Assembly: GCA_965224495.1 (NCBI GenBank)
Contig: CBDCZI010000016.1
Coordinates: 1 to 44,673, forward strand
Length of the DNA: 44,673 bases
DNA from: CBDCZI01 sp965224495
GTDB taxonomy: Bacteria > Bacteroidota > Bacteroidia > Cytophagales > JAAEPT01
Reading direction: 5' to 3'
Below the pieces are notes generated by a model. The model made no database searches. It was not told the DNA's origin and was given only the letters and a program-made list of their open reading frames with translations. Positions 37,339 through 44,673 of the stretch are shown here, in pieces (within the stretch, counting starts at the first letter, position 1; each line of letters opens with the position of its first letter). Made by a program: the position numbers and the translations under genes.

Positions 37339-39002
37339 GAGCTTGTCTAAAAACCTCCGTTTTTTTTGTTAGTATTCAAAAATACAGAAAAGTACGACTA
37401 AAATATAGAAATCTGGGACAAAGTAAAAAAGCTAGAAGAGACTCTGTTTTTTAGCTTAATAGAGTGATATATGAAGAAATAGAGATAAACAGAGTGTAAA
37501 CGATGAAAAAAGGAGGTTATTACCTCTAATAACCCCGTTATACCTATGATATTCATCAATCTTTTAAGATTGTAGGCTATGAAGATAAGACCAACATCTG
37601 CGGAAGCATGTTTTTTTGATTTTTTTGTCATGATATAGTCAAATCCCCAAGACCTTTTCATTGTCCCGAAAGGGTGCTCAACCACAGCTTGTCTTTGTGC
37701 GTAGATTTCTGGGTTCTTCGCTATGTTTTGTTTGTTAATAACTAGTGCTTCTGCAAATTGGTGACGTTCGATTATTCGTTGTGATTTAGATTTTGTGCAG
37801 CTAGATTTTACCGGGCATGCTTTACATTTATTGGTTTTATATTGCTTGACTTTATATACTCGTTTGTTGTACCAATTACCATTAGTTGTTAATGTATTTC
37901 CTGCGGGGCAGGTATAGCTGTCTTTCTCTGTATTGTATTTAAATTCACTTACATTATATGATTTGTCCGGCGCATTAGAGGCTGGTGCAGGAACACATAC
38001 ATGAGTGGTTACACCTAGTTTTTGAGTGTCGTGAATTTGTTCAGCTGTGTAATACCCCTTATCAAAAACGGCGTTAAACTCATTGCTTCCTATGATATCA
38101 ATGGCACTTTTCACCATGTCTGTCATTGCCTGTTTGTCGTTTTTGTTGGTAACCTTATAATCAATAGGAATTTTGTTTTTAGCATCAACTGTAGATTGAA
38201 CATTGTAGCAAACCTCAGTAACAACACCTCTAATAACTAATTGTCGTGCCTCAGGGTCAGAGGTAGATACTTGTTTTTCTCCTGTTTCCTCAAGTTGTTT
38301 TTCAATTGCTAAGTACTGTTTTTTATGTTTATTTTGCTTCTCTATCTTCGCTTGGATTTGTTTTTTCTGGTCTCCGTCTGCTGATTCTAATAACGAACAA
38401 TACTCTGCTAATTTGGTTTCGATATAAGCAATGTGTCGGTCTATTTTCTTTTGATTGTAATTATTCTTTTTAGAATTCTGAGCTCTTAATTTTGTCCCGT
38501 CACCAGCAAGTAAAACACCACCAATCAAATCTAAGTTTTTAGCTATATTGACTGTAGCTCTAAATACTTTTTTAATCGCTTTAGGATTGTTCTTTCTGAA
38601 ATTAGCAATCGTATTGTGGTCAGGTACTAATCCCTTGATTAGCCAAATGAGTTCTATGTTTCGCTTGCACTCTTTCTCCAAGGCTCTTGATGATCTTAGT
38701 TTATTCAAATAGCCATAAATATATAGCTTTAATAAGTCTTTGGGGTGAAATGGCGGTCTGCCATTTGTATTTCTGTTAGGGTTTCTAAAACCAAAATCTG
38801 CCGTTTGAAGAGAATCAACAAAAACATCAATAAACCTAACAGGATTGTTTGTATCAATAAGTTGGTTTATAGTTTCGGGTATCAAAACAGCTTGGTTTCT
38901 GTCAAATCCAGTGATGTAGCTCATAGCTTAAAGATAGCTATTTATACCTTTTACAACAAACTATGTGATAACTAATTTCGCTTATAGTTATTAGACAGTC
39001 TG
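37339..39002 (-). mobile_element. IS1182-family insertion sequence
   Basis: The ends are imperfect inverted repeats: left GAGCTTGTCTAAAAAC and right (reverse complement) CAGACTGTCTAATAAC, 12 of 16 identical. The 4-bp palindrome ACGT occurs directly outside both ends (37335-37338 and 39003-39006), consistent with a target duplication. The element carries one intact transposase gene on the minus strand. It interrupts an array palindrome: joining the flanks with one ACGT removed gives AACGTTCTATGTAAG, matching the left arm of the other array elements. Exact boundaries are my estimate. Confidence 0.75.
37398..38924 (-). CDS. IS1182-family transposase
   Basis: A 508-residue protein with the IS1182 transposase layout: N-terminal DUF772-type region (MSYITGFDRNQAVLIPETIN; RPPFHPKDLLKLYIYGYLNK), central DDE catalytic domain (VLLAGDGTKLRAQNSKKNNY; EFNAVFDKGYYTAEQI), a zinc-finger-like KCKACPVKSSCTKS segment and the C-terminal RQAVVEHPFGTMKRSWGF. 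Full length and without internal stops, so probably active. Starts with ATG close to a TATCTTTA near-consensus -7 box on the minus strand. Confidence 0.93.
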   Translation of the reverse strand: MSYITGFDRNQAVLIPETINQLIDTNNPVRFIDVFVDSLQTADFGFRNPNRNTNGRPPFHPKDLLKLYIYGYLNKLRSSRALEKECKRNIELIWLIKGLVPDHNTIANFRKNNPKAIKKVFRATVNIAKNLDLIGGVLLAGDGTKLRAQNSKKNNYNQKKIDRHIAYIETKLAEYCSLLESADGDQKKQIQAKIEKQNKHKKQYLAIEKQLEETGEKQVSTSDPEARQLVIRGVVTEVCYNVQSTVDAKNKIPIDYKVTNKNDKQAMTDMVKSAIDIIGSNEFNAVFDKGYYTAEQIHDTQKLGVTTHVCVPAPASNAPDKSYNVSEFKYNTEKDSYTCPAGNTLTTNGNWYNKRVYKVKQYKTNKCKACPVKSSCTKSKSQRIIERHQFAEALVINKQNIAKNPEIYAQRQAVVEHPFGTMKRSWGFDYIMTKKSKKHASADVGLIFIAYNLKRLMNIIGITGLLEVITSFFHRLHSVYLYFFIYHSIKLKNRVSSSFFTLSQISIF

Positions 39003-39125
39003 ACGTTCTATGTAAGCGTAGTTGCGGATTTCAAGGCACTTACCTTTCAATTTATTACTAAACTTTGTTCAAAGATACAATCTTTAAATTAAGCACAAAA
39101 CCCGCAATTACGTTTACATTTTGTT
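39003..39125. repeat. Array palindrome A (attC-like), interrupted by the insertion sequence
   Basis: Inverted arms ATGTAAGCGTAGTTGCGG (39010-39027) and its partner near 39101-39119 (reverse complement ATGTAAACGTAATTGCGG); the differences are G/A changes that give G-T pairs on the plus strand. Inside is the box TTTCAATTTATTAC and a small stem CTTTG/CAAAG. The right core GTT is at 39123-39125. The left core AACG survives at 37334-37337, on the other side of the IS. With the IS removed the element is about 125 nt. Confidence 0.8.
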
Positions 39126-39251
39126 GTGTTTTCGTACTTTATTTTCACGTTTTGCTTTTAGCGTAGGCAAGACATACTCTTTTTCAATTTTGGCTGATGT
39201 GGTGGCTTTAGCGAATTGAAAATGTGTATGGCTTAAGCGTTGGCTTATTCA

Positions 39252-40090
39252 TTAATGTTTGTACGTGATTAATTTACATTTTATCAGTTTTACAGGATTA
39301 TTAGGGTCTTTCACTTCAACTTCCGAAATGTCAAAGCCTTGGTTCTTAATCCCTTCAATTTTGTTTCTACTTTCCTTGCTAAACGAGTTGTATTTTTCAT
39401 TTGGAATTATACAAACCAATTCAAATTCCTTGTTTTCAGATTTATGTAAATAGTCAAATACTTTTCTTGGATTTTCAATTTGCCACATTCCTCTAATTCT
39501 GAGGTTTGTAATTCCCAAAGGGTCAACTTGATTTACTCGACCTAATTCTTTTGTCTCAGAAAAAACTACGTCTGGAATTGTTTTAATTCCATCTGAAATA
39601 GTGTCTTTAATTCTTTGATACGTTTCGTGTTTTGCTGCAAAGATATTCCCATAAACTACCCAAAGAGATTTTAATTCTGTGTCATTTGTATGACCTACAC
39701 AATAAATCAAATCTTTAACTGTCCATTTCTCACACTCTTTACATTCCTTTGTAATCATTGGACTTGTGTGTCTCAAATCTGCCTTTGGATAACTGCTATT
39801 CAAAGCCAAACTGCTTTTTGCACTTTGAGTTTTCTTAACTTCAATTGCGTCACCTCCTTTTATCATAATATCAGGTGGATTATTTTGAGAACCTAGCCAA
39901 GAAAATTTTTGATTATAAATTTTCATTCGTGCCGTTTCACTTTCTACACCTAAAGTATCAGCAAAAGCATCTTTGATATATTTTTCAAGTGCTTCACCCA
40001 TACTATTCGCTCTATTTCTACCTGAATATAACGCACGGATTTTGAAATCATTTTGATTTACGATATTGTAAACTGCTTCTAAGATATTTG

Positions 40091-40094
<4 letters not shown>
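39252..40094 (-). CDS. Type II restriction endonuclease, NgoPII-like
   Basis: A 280-residue nuclease. The N-terminal part (SGRNRANSMGEALEKYIKDA, about 24-43) and the catalytic PD-(D/E)xK motif in NNPPDIMIKGGDAIEVKKTQ (about 71-90) match the NgoPII family, whose prototype cuts GGCC; the recognition site here is inferred only. Full length. The start codon overlaps the stop of the methyltransferase gene (ATGA), so the three RM genes form one operon, in the order controller, methyltransferase, nuclease, inside one array cassette. Confidence 0.85.
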
Positions 40095-41136
<1,042 letters not shown>

Positions 41137-41140
<4 letters not shown>

Positions 41141-41478
41141 ATGGCTTTTACTTTTTTATATTGATTATTTAATTGTCTTCTGTATGCTGCTTTTTCTTCC
41201 GCAACAACAAGCATTTCTTTTGTGCAATCACATTCGTAAATTTGTTTTGCTATTTGGTCGCTCACAAATTCCTTTCTGAGTTCCTTGATGTTTAACTTGA
41301 ATACTTTTGCTAATTTTAAAAGTCGTTTTTCGTCAAAGTCACGTTTTCCGTTTTCGATTTTGCTTAGATTTGCACTATCTAAGTCAAGTTTTGCAGCAAG
41401 TTGAGTTAAAGTCAATCCGTTTAGATTTCTCAACTCTCTAATATATTCTCCAAATGTTACTTTCATTAGACTTGTCAT
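41137..41478 (-). CDS. HTH (XRE) controller protein of the RM operon
   Basis: A 113-residue protein with an N-terminal XRE helix-turn-helix (FGEYIRELRNLNGLTLTQLA then LSKIENGKRDFDEKRLLKLA, about 8-62) and a charged C-terminal helix. As first gene of a restriction-modification operon it is a likely C protein delaying nuclease expression. The ATG at 41478 is preferred because a TAAATTTG -7 box ends seven bases before it; an in-frame ATG at 41466 is the alternative. A palindrome covers the promoter and start (see operator). Confidence 0.85.
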
Positions 41479-41493
41479 TTATTGACAAATTTA
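41467..41493. promoter_or_regulatory. Operator-like palindrome over the RM controller promoter
   Basis: A perfect inverted repeat TTGTCA-TTTAT-TGACAA (41472-41488), extended imperfectly to 41467-41493. It overlaps both the TAAATTTG -7 box (41486-41493, minus strand) and the ATG of the controller gene, a placement suited to autorepression by the HTH protein. Confidence 0.6.
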
Positions 41494-41623
41494 ATCTTTT
41501 TATTTGAATATTCGGTCTGCGGTTGGAAAATTTTACTCTTTTATTTTTAGCGTTGGATATTGAGCGATTGGCAAAAAAATAAATGTGTAAAATGTGCGGT
41601 TGGCTCGTTTTTGTATGAAACAC

Positions 41624-41805
41624 AACGATTTGTGTAAGAATAGTAAGGGATTTCGAAGGACTGAACTTTCGGTTTATCACTTAGCCAAATTTACAATTTT
41701 TTCTTTTATTTATTAGACACGCAAAATTGTAAATTTTGCGGACTTTGTAAAATGCATTAAACTTTGAGTTAAGCACTAAAACCCTTATTATTTTTATACT
41801 TTGTT
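41624..41805. repeat. Array palindrome B (attC-like)
   Basis: 182 nt from AACG to GTT. Outer arms GTGTAAGAATAGTAAGGG and (right arm, reverse complement) GTATAAAAATAATAAGGG; the three differences are G/A, pairing as G-T on the plus strand. Next comes TTTATCACTTAGCCAAA, then an inner inverted repeat AAATTTACAATTTT / AAAATTGTAAATTT, then GAGTTAAGCAC before the closing arm. The right core GTTACC supplies the stop codon of the gene to its right. Confidence 0.85.
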
Positions 41806-42352
41806 ACCTTGCGTTTTTATTCTTTTCAAATTCAGTTTGTATTAGTTTTTCCAACTCGTTAAAATCATATTTTAGAGTATTTGACGTAATTGAAAGTGGT
41901 GTTCCGTACATTTTCATATTCGTTTTCATAAGTCTTGCTTTTATTCCGCTTTTTGCTTTTCCAATATATTTTTCTGGATTTTCAACTCCAATTAAAAGAA
42001 ATTTAGTTGACATAACTTGTTCTGTTTTAATTTCCGAAATATCATTCCATTCAATTAGTCCAATGCTTGAAGCGTTTGAGTTGTCAGTTATTCCGTTTTT
42101 GTCAATTATTAGACCTACTTTTTTGTCAAATAATTTTCTTATTCCGTAAATTCCTGTTGCTCCAAAAAACAAAACTGCAATTATACCAACACTTTTAATT
42201 ACCATTGGATTTCTCATTAGTCGCATTGAGTGATTTTGAAATTCAGTTGAGTTTGCAAATAACCATATTCCTGCTATTACAAATAAAAATGAGCCAATTG
42301 TCAATAATATAATCTTATTTTTACTTAATTGTATTTCTATTTTATTGTTCAT
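41804..42352 (-). CDS. STM3941-like small membrane protein
   Basis: A 182-residue protein with two membrane helices (about 14-32 and 49-68) and a cytoplasmic PH-like domain (about 75-175; GLIEWNDISEIKTEQVMST, KFLLIGVENPEKYIGK). It resembles the STM3941 family of small two-helix membrane proteins with unknown function. It is the only gene of its cassette: starts 21 bases inside palindrome C and its TAA stop is formed by the core of palindrome B. Typical small membrane cargo of such arrays. Confidence 0.7.
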   Translation of the reverse strand: MNNKIEIQLSKNKIILLTIGSFLFVIAGIWLFANSTEFQNHSMRLMRNPMVIKSVGIIAVLFFGATGIYGIRKLFDKKVGLIIDKNGITDNSNASSIGLIEWNDISEIKTEQVMSTKFLLIGVENPEKYIGKAKSGIKARLMKTNMKMYGTPLSITSNTLKYDFNELEKLIQTEFEKNKNAR

Positions 42353-42373
42353 TTTTCGTTTTTAATGCAAGGT

Positions 42374-42557
42374 AACGCCTAGCTATGGTTAGTGCGGGAT
42401 TAGAAAGCAATAGTTTTCAATTTAGCACATAGCTAAAGCTTTGTGTTTTGTTTTTATCTTTTCATTTTAAAAGCTAAACCAAAGGTTTAGCGGTTTTCAT
42501 TAATTTCTATAAACTTTCAATTTACCAATAAATCCCGCATTAACTATAGGTGTTGTT
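42374..42557. repeat. Array palindrome C (attC-like)
   Basis: 184 nt from AACG to GTT. Arms CTATGGTTAGTGCGGG and (right arm, reverse complement) CTATAGTTAATGCGGG. Inside: TTTCAATTTAGCACATAGC, an inner stem with GCTAAAGCTTTG and CCAAAGGTTTAGCGG partners plus the perfect hairpin CTAAACC-AAA-GGTTTAG, then TTTCAATTTACCAATAAA before the closing arm. Confidence 0.85.
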
Positions 42558-42562
42558 AGCTT

Positions 42563-43135
42563 TTAGTTATTTTCTTTTGGTATCCAATTAGATTTTCTTT
42601 TTTGTAATCCTTTTCCAATATTTCCTACTTCCCAACCAATATCACCACCAACGGTAACTGAAATTCTGTAAGTATCAATTAAAACCATCATTGAAGCCAT
42701 TAAGAGTTTGTCTGCATTAAAGTCTAAATCAACTTCGTATGCGTCCCCGTCAAATATTACAAATCTGTTTTTATCCCATTGTCCAATTTGTTCTTTGTCC
42801 TTATAAATTGAGCCTGTAAATCCTTTGTTTCCTTTAAGGTTGTATTCTTCCGCCTCACCGTCAATTCGTTTGCAGGAATATTTCATAGAACTTATAGCTT
42901 CTTGGTCAAATTTGAATTGTCCGCTAGGAATCGAAATAACGGCATTTCCTCTAAATGACAGAAACTTGTTTTGCATTCTTCCAATTATTTTACCTGAGGA
43001 ATACTCTTTAATGACGTATTTTGGAATTGGGGTTAACCATAATCTACGTATGCTATATAGTTTCTTCTTATTCTGATAAACAACAAACCTTCTACCGAAA
43101 ATTGTGATTTTGTCTTGTTTAACGAATATTTTCAT
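42563..43135 (-). CDS. Tubby/LURP-one-like protein
   Basis: A 190-residue protein without membrane helices or signal peptide. Features FVKQDKITIFGRRFVVYQNK, KYVIKEYSSGKIIGRMQNKF and the late DAYEVDLDFNADKLLMASMM fit the tubby C-terminal-like (LURP-one-related, YxjI-type) barrel around a long helix; family assignment is from pattern memory. Function unknown; relatives bind membranes or lipids. Sole gene of its cassette, 18 bases from palindrome D and five bases from the core of palindrome C. Confidence 0.6.
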   Translation of the reverse strand: MKIFVKQDKITIFGRRFVVYQNKKKLYSIRRLWLTPIPKYVIKEYSSGKIIGRMQNKFLSFRGNAVISIPSGQFKFDQEAISSMKYSCKRIDGEAEEYNLKGNKGFTGSIYKDKEQIGQWDKNRFVIFDGDAYEVDLDFNADKLLMASMMVLIDTYRISVTVGGDIGWEVGNIGKGLQKRKSNWIPKENN

Positions 43136-43153
43136 TTTAATATAATTAAAGCT

Positions 43154-43340
43154 AACGACCCGGCTAAGAAATCGTAGGGGAGTTTGAAACTCTGCCCTTT
43201 CAATTTAGCACTTAGCCAAATCAAATATTTTTATAATTAGTTTTCTTTTTTCGTTATCAAAATTTTGGTTTGGCGGTTTTCAATCGAAGTTCTGAATTTT
43301 CAATTTACCACCCAAACCCCTATGTTTTTTAGCCATTGTT
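43154..43340. repeat. Array palindrome D (attC-like)
   Basis: 187 nt from AACG to GTT. Arms GGCTAAGAAATCGTAGGGG and (right arm, reverse complement) GGCTAAAAAACATAGGGG: again G in the left arm against A, with one extra base on the left. Inside: TTTCAATTTAGCACTTAGCC, an inner stem GCCAAATCAAA / TTTTGGTTTGGC followed by GGTTTTCAAT, then TTTCAATTTACCACCCAAA before the closing arm. The inner part is clearly related to palindrome C. Confidence 0.85.
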
Positions 43341-43354
43341 GGGCTTTCGTTATT

Positions 43355-44550
43355 TTATTCTGCTGTTATCATAAACCAAGGTATTTCAAACAGTCCTTTT
43401 TTCAGATAAATATTTACATTATCATCAAGTTCTAAACTCTCATAAAGTTCCTCTGATACAGAGACGTCATCACTTTCAGTTTGTGTACCCCAAGCTGAAA
43501 GTTCCAAATAATATGTTGTCCTTTTGCCTGAACTAATACGCTTCTCTATTACTTGCGATTGGAATGTTTGCGGAATGCTTTCGTCATACATACAATTTAG
43601 AGTTACAATCGAACCGTAACCAAATCCAAAAAAGAAAATGGTTAGAGATAGAACTGAAAAATAATCTTTAGCTTTTTGAAACTTAAATTCCTTTGTTCCA
43701 AAGACAACTATTGTTATCATTACTACTCCAATTATTACTGAAGGTGTCCAAATGTTTGAATAATCAAAAATATCATAGTCAAGTAAAGCTCTTAAAAATA
43801 ATCCGCAAGAAGTCATTAAAATAGCAAAAAATATGGTTGGATATGCACTCCCTTTCTTTTCGTCAATTCTAATAAGTCCTTTGTAGTAGATTACCACAAA
43901 GGTTGCAATAATAGGTAGTGAAATTGATGATAAAATTGCAAACTCATATGGTTCAGGTTTGAATAATGTCCAAACAAGTATTAATCCGCCAACCCAATTT
44001 AAGACTTTAGCAACTTTTTTAGCTTGATTAAGTTGAGAAGACCTTTCTTCTGCATTTCTTCCATATTCAAAATTGTCTAAAATTTCAGCCTCTTCTTTTT
44101 CTTCATTTACTTGGTGTAAATCAGGGAAGTTTGTACTTAGCCATATTATTAATTCGTTAGATTTTCCAATGTAAGTACTTATTTTAATTCTCTTTTTGTT
44201 TCACTATTTGGGAGTACAAAAATGTAGTTTTGGTCTATTTGAAAACCTTTAATTTCTTGAAACTTTAAATCTCTATTTATAAACGTACTTCTAATACTTA
44301 ATGTATCAGATGAGATTATTACTTTGCCTTTTATTGTGTCTAAAATACCGACAACCATTAGTCCAATCATTAATAATGACAAAGGAGCTAAAAAATATAA
44401 CATTTCGAATGGGGTGTCGTCTAATACAAATGGCATTATTAGTAACCAACCAAAAAGAGCAATCAATAAAGGAGCAAAAATGTAAATGAATATTGCCCAA
44501 CCTTTTCCTATTTTATATTCTTTCACAGTTATTTTTTTAATGAAGCCCAA
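43355..44550 (-). pseudogene. Multi-helix membrane protein gene, split by one frameshift
   Basis: Open pieces at 44179-44550 and 43355-43897 are parts of one gene: after the first stop (TAA near 44179) the next register is open through 44178-43898 with no stop and no start codon, reading KISTYIGKSNELIIWLSTNF and NFEYGRNAEERSSQLNQAKK. One missing A in GAATTAAAATAAGT near 44175-44185 explains it. The restored protein of about 395 residues has two N-terminal helices, a PH-like strand region, a charged linker, four more helices and a soluble C-terminal beta-rich domain (RTTYYLELSAWGT). Function unknown. True start uncertain: TTG at 44550 lies in the palindrome core; GTG at 44526 is an alternative. 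Confidence 0.75.
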
Positions 44551-44671
44551 CGATTTGTATAAGAATAGTAGCCGATTTCGGAAGTAGAATTTTTAAATTT
44601 ACTACTGAGTTTTATTCGGACTACAATGTTCATACTTACTACTATTTTGGCTATTATTTTTATACTTTGTT
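44549..44671. repeat. Array palindrome E (attC-like), at window end
   Basis: 123 nt from AACG to GTT. Arms GTATAAGAATAGTAGCC and (right arm, reverse complement) GTATAAAAATAATAGCC, nearly the same outer sequence as palindrome B. The interior is short and lacks the long inner stem, like palindrome A. The array continues beyond the window because the next cassette begins at GTTGT. Confidence 0.82.
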
Positions 44672-44673
44672 GT

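Noticed and set aside
37398..38924. The IS1182 transposase as the enzyme that moves the cassettes.
   Set aside because: The IS has its own ends and interrupts a palindrome; it is a later insertion, so the recombinase must be sought elsewhere.
41624..41805. Array palindromes read as ordinary terminators.
   Set aside because: They are far too long, lack T tracts after the stem, share internal boxes, and their outer bases pair across cassettes rather than within the hairpin.
43154..43340. Assignment of the array as a classical class 1-type integron.
   Set aside because: Only palindrome D with E-side ends (GTTGGGC/GCCCAAC) fits the GTTRRRY core; the others deviate, and no intI or attI is visible, so I call it integron-like only.

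Overview
The window is about 44.7 kb of AT-rich DNA from a member of the Bacteroidota, most likely a Flavobacteriales relative (Crocinitomicaceae- or Flavobacterium-like; the family is a guess). Evidence: promoters carry the Bacteroidota -7 box TAnnTTTG, Shine-Dalgarno sequences are absent, and the gene content is typical of the group (double coxIII with a caa3-type subunit IV, methionine synthase split into two genes, reg_prop/Y_Y_Y sensors, GH18-OmpA fusion).

Positions 1-36.8 kb are mostly core chromosome. On the + strand, 1-7.4 kb is a tightly packed, partly overlapping operon: heme o synthase (5' cut by the window edge), two cytochrome oxidase subunit III genes, subunit IV, a SCO-like protein without copper ligands, a DUF420 membrane protein, a small CxxC protein, a DUF983 protein and a very large NtrY-like histidine kinase. 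A PD40 propeller protein, an AraC regulator and a lipoprotein-type VOC protein follow. On the - strand come aroA-aroB, sucC and a reg_prop/SpoIIE phosphatase sensor. A Lys/Ala-rich exported protein (+) is followed by a - strand block: hybrid histidine kinase, uvrB, a membrane protein, an S41 peptidase and a GH18-OmpA chitinase. Then come hemE (+), a small exported protein, a frameshifted DinB-like gene, mnmA (-) and the methionine operon (-): SAM-I riboswitch, homocysteine methyltransferase half of MetH, an inserted and frameshifted four-helix-bundle gene, the second half of MetH broken by three single-base indels, and metF.

From about 37.3 kb to the window end the architecture changes. Genes, all on the - strand, sit singly or as a small operon between long imperfect palindromes (about 123-187 nt) that begin AACG and end GTT. 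The few bases just inside each cassette end are complementary to those at the other end of the same cassette (GTTGTGTTT/AAACACAAC, GTTACCTTGC/GCAAGGTAAC, GTTAGCTTT/AAAGCTAAC, GTTGGGCTT/AAGCCCAAC), while unrelated to the neighbouring cassette. This is the geometry of integron cassettes and attC sites, but the sites do not follow the classical attC core consensus and no integrase lies in the window. Cargo comprises a C-M-R type II restriction-modification operon (NgoPII-like nuclease), a STM3941-like membrane protein, a tubby/LURP-one-like protein and a larger frameshifted membrane protein. An IS1182-family element has inserted into the first palindrome with an apparent ACGT duplication. I regard this integron-like cassette array as the main novel candidate.

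Six single-base indels are inferred, four of them clustered between 34.5 and 35.6 kb. They may be real decay or sequencing error; the sequence alone cannot tell. No tRNA, rRNA or CRISPR array was recognised.
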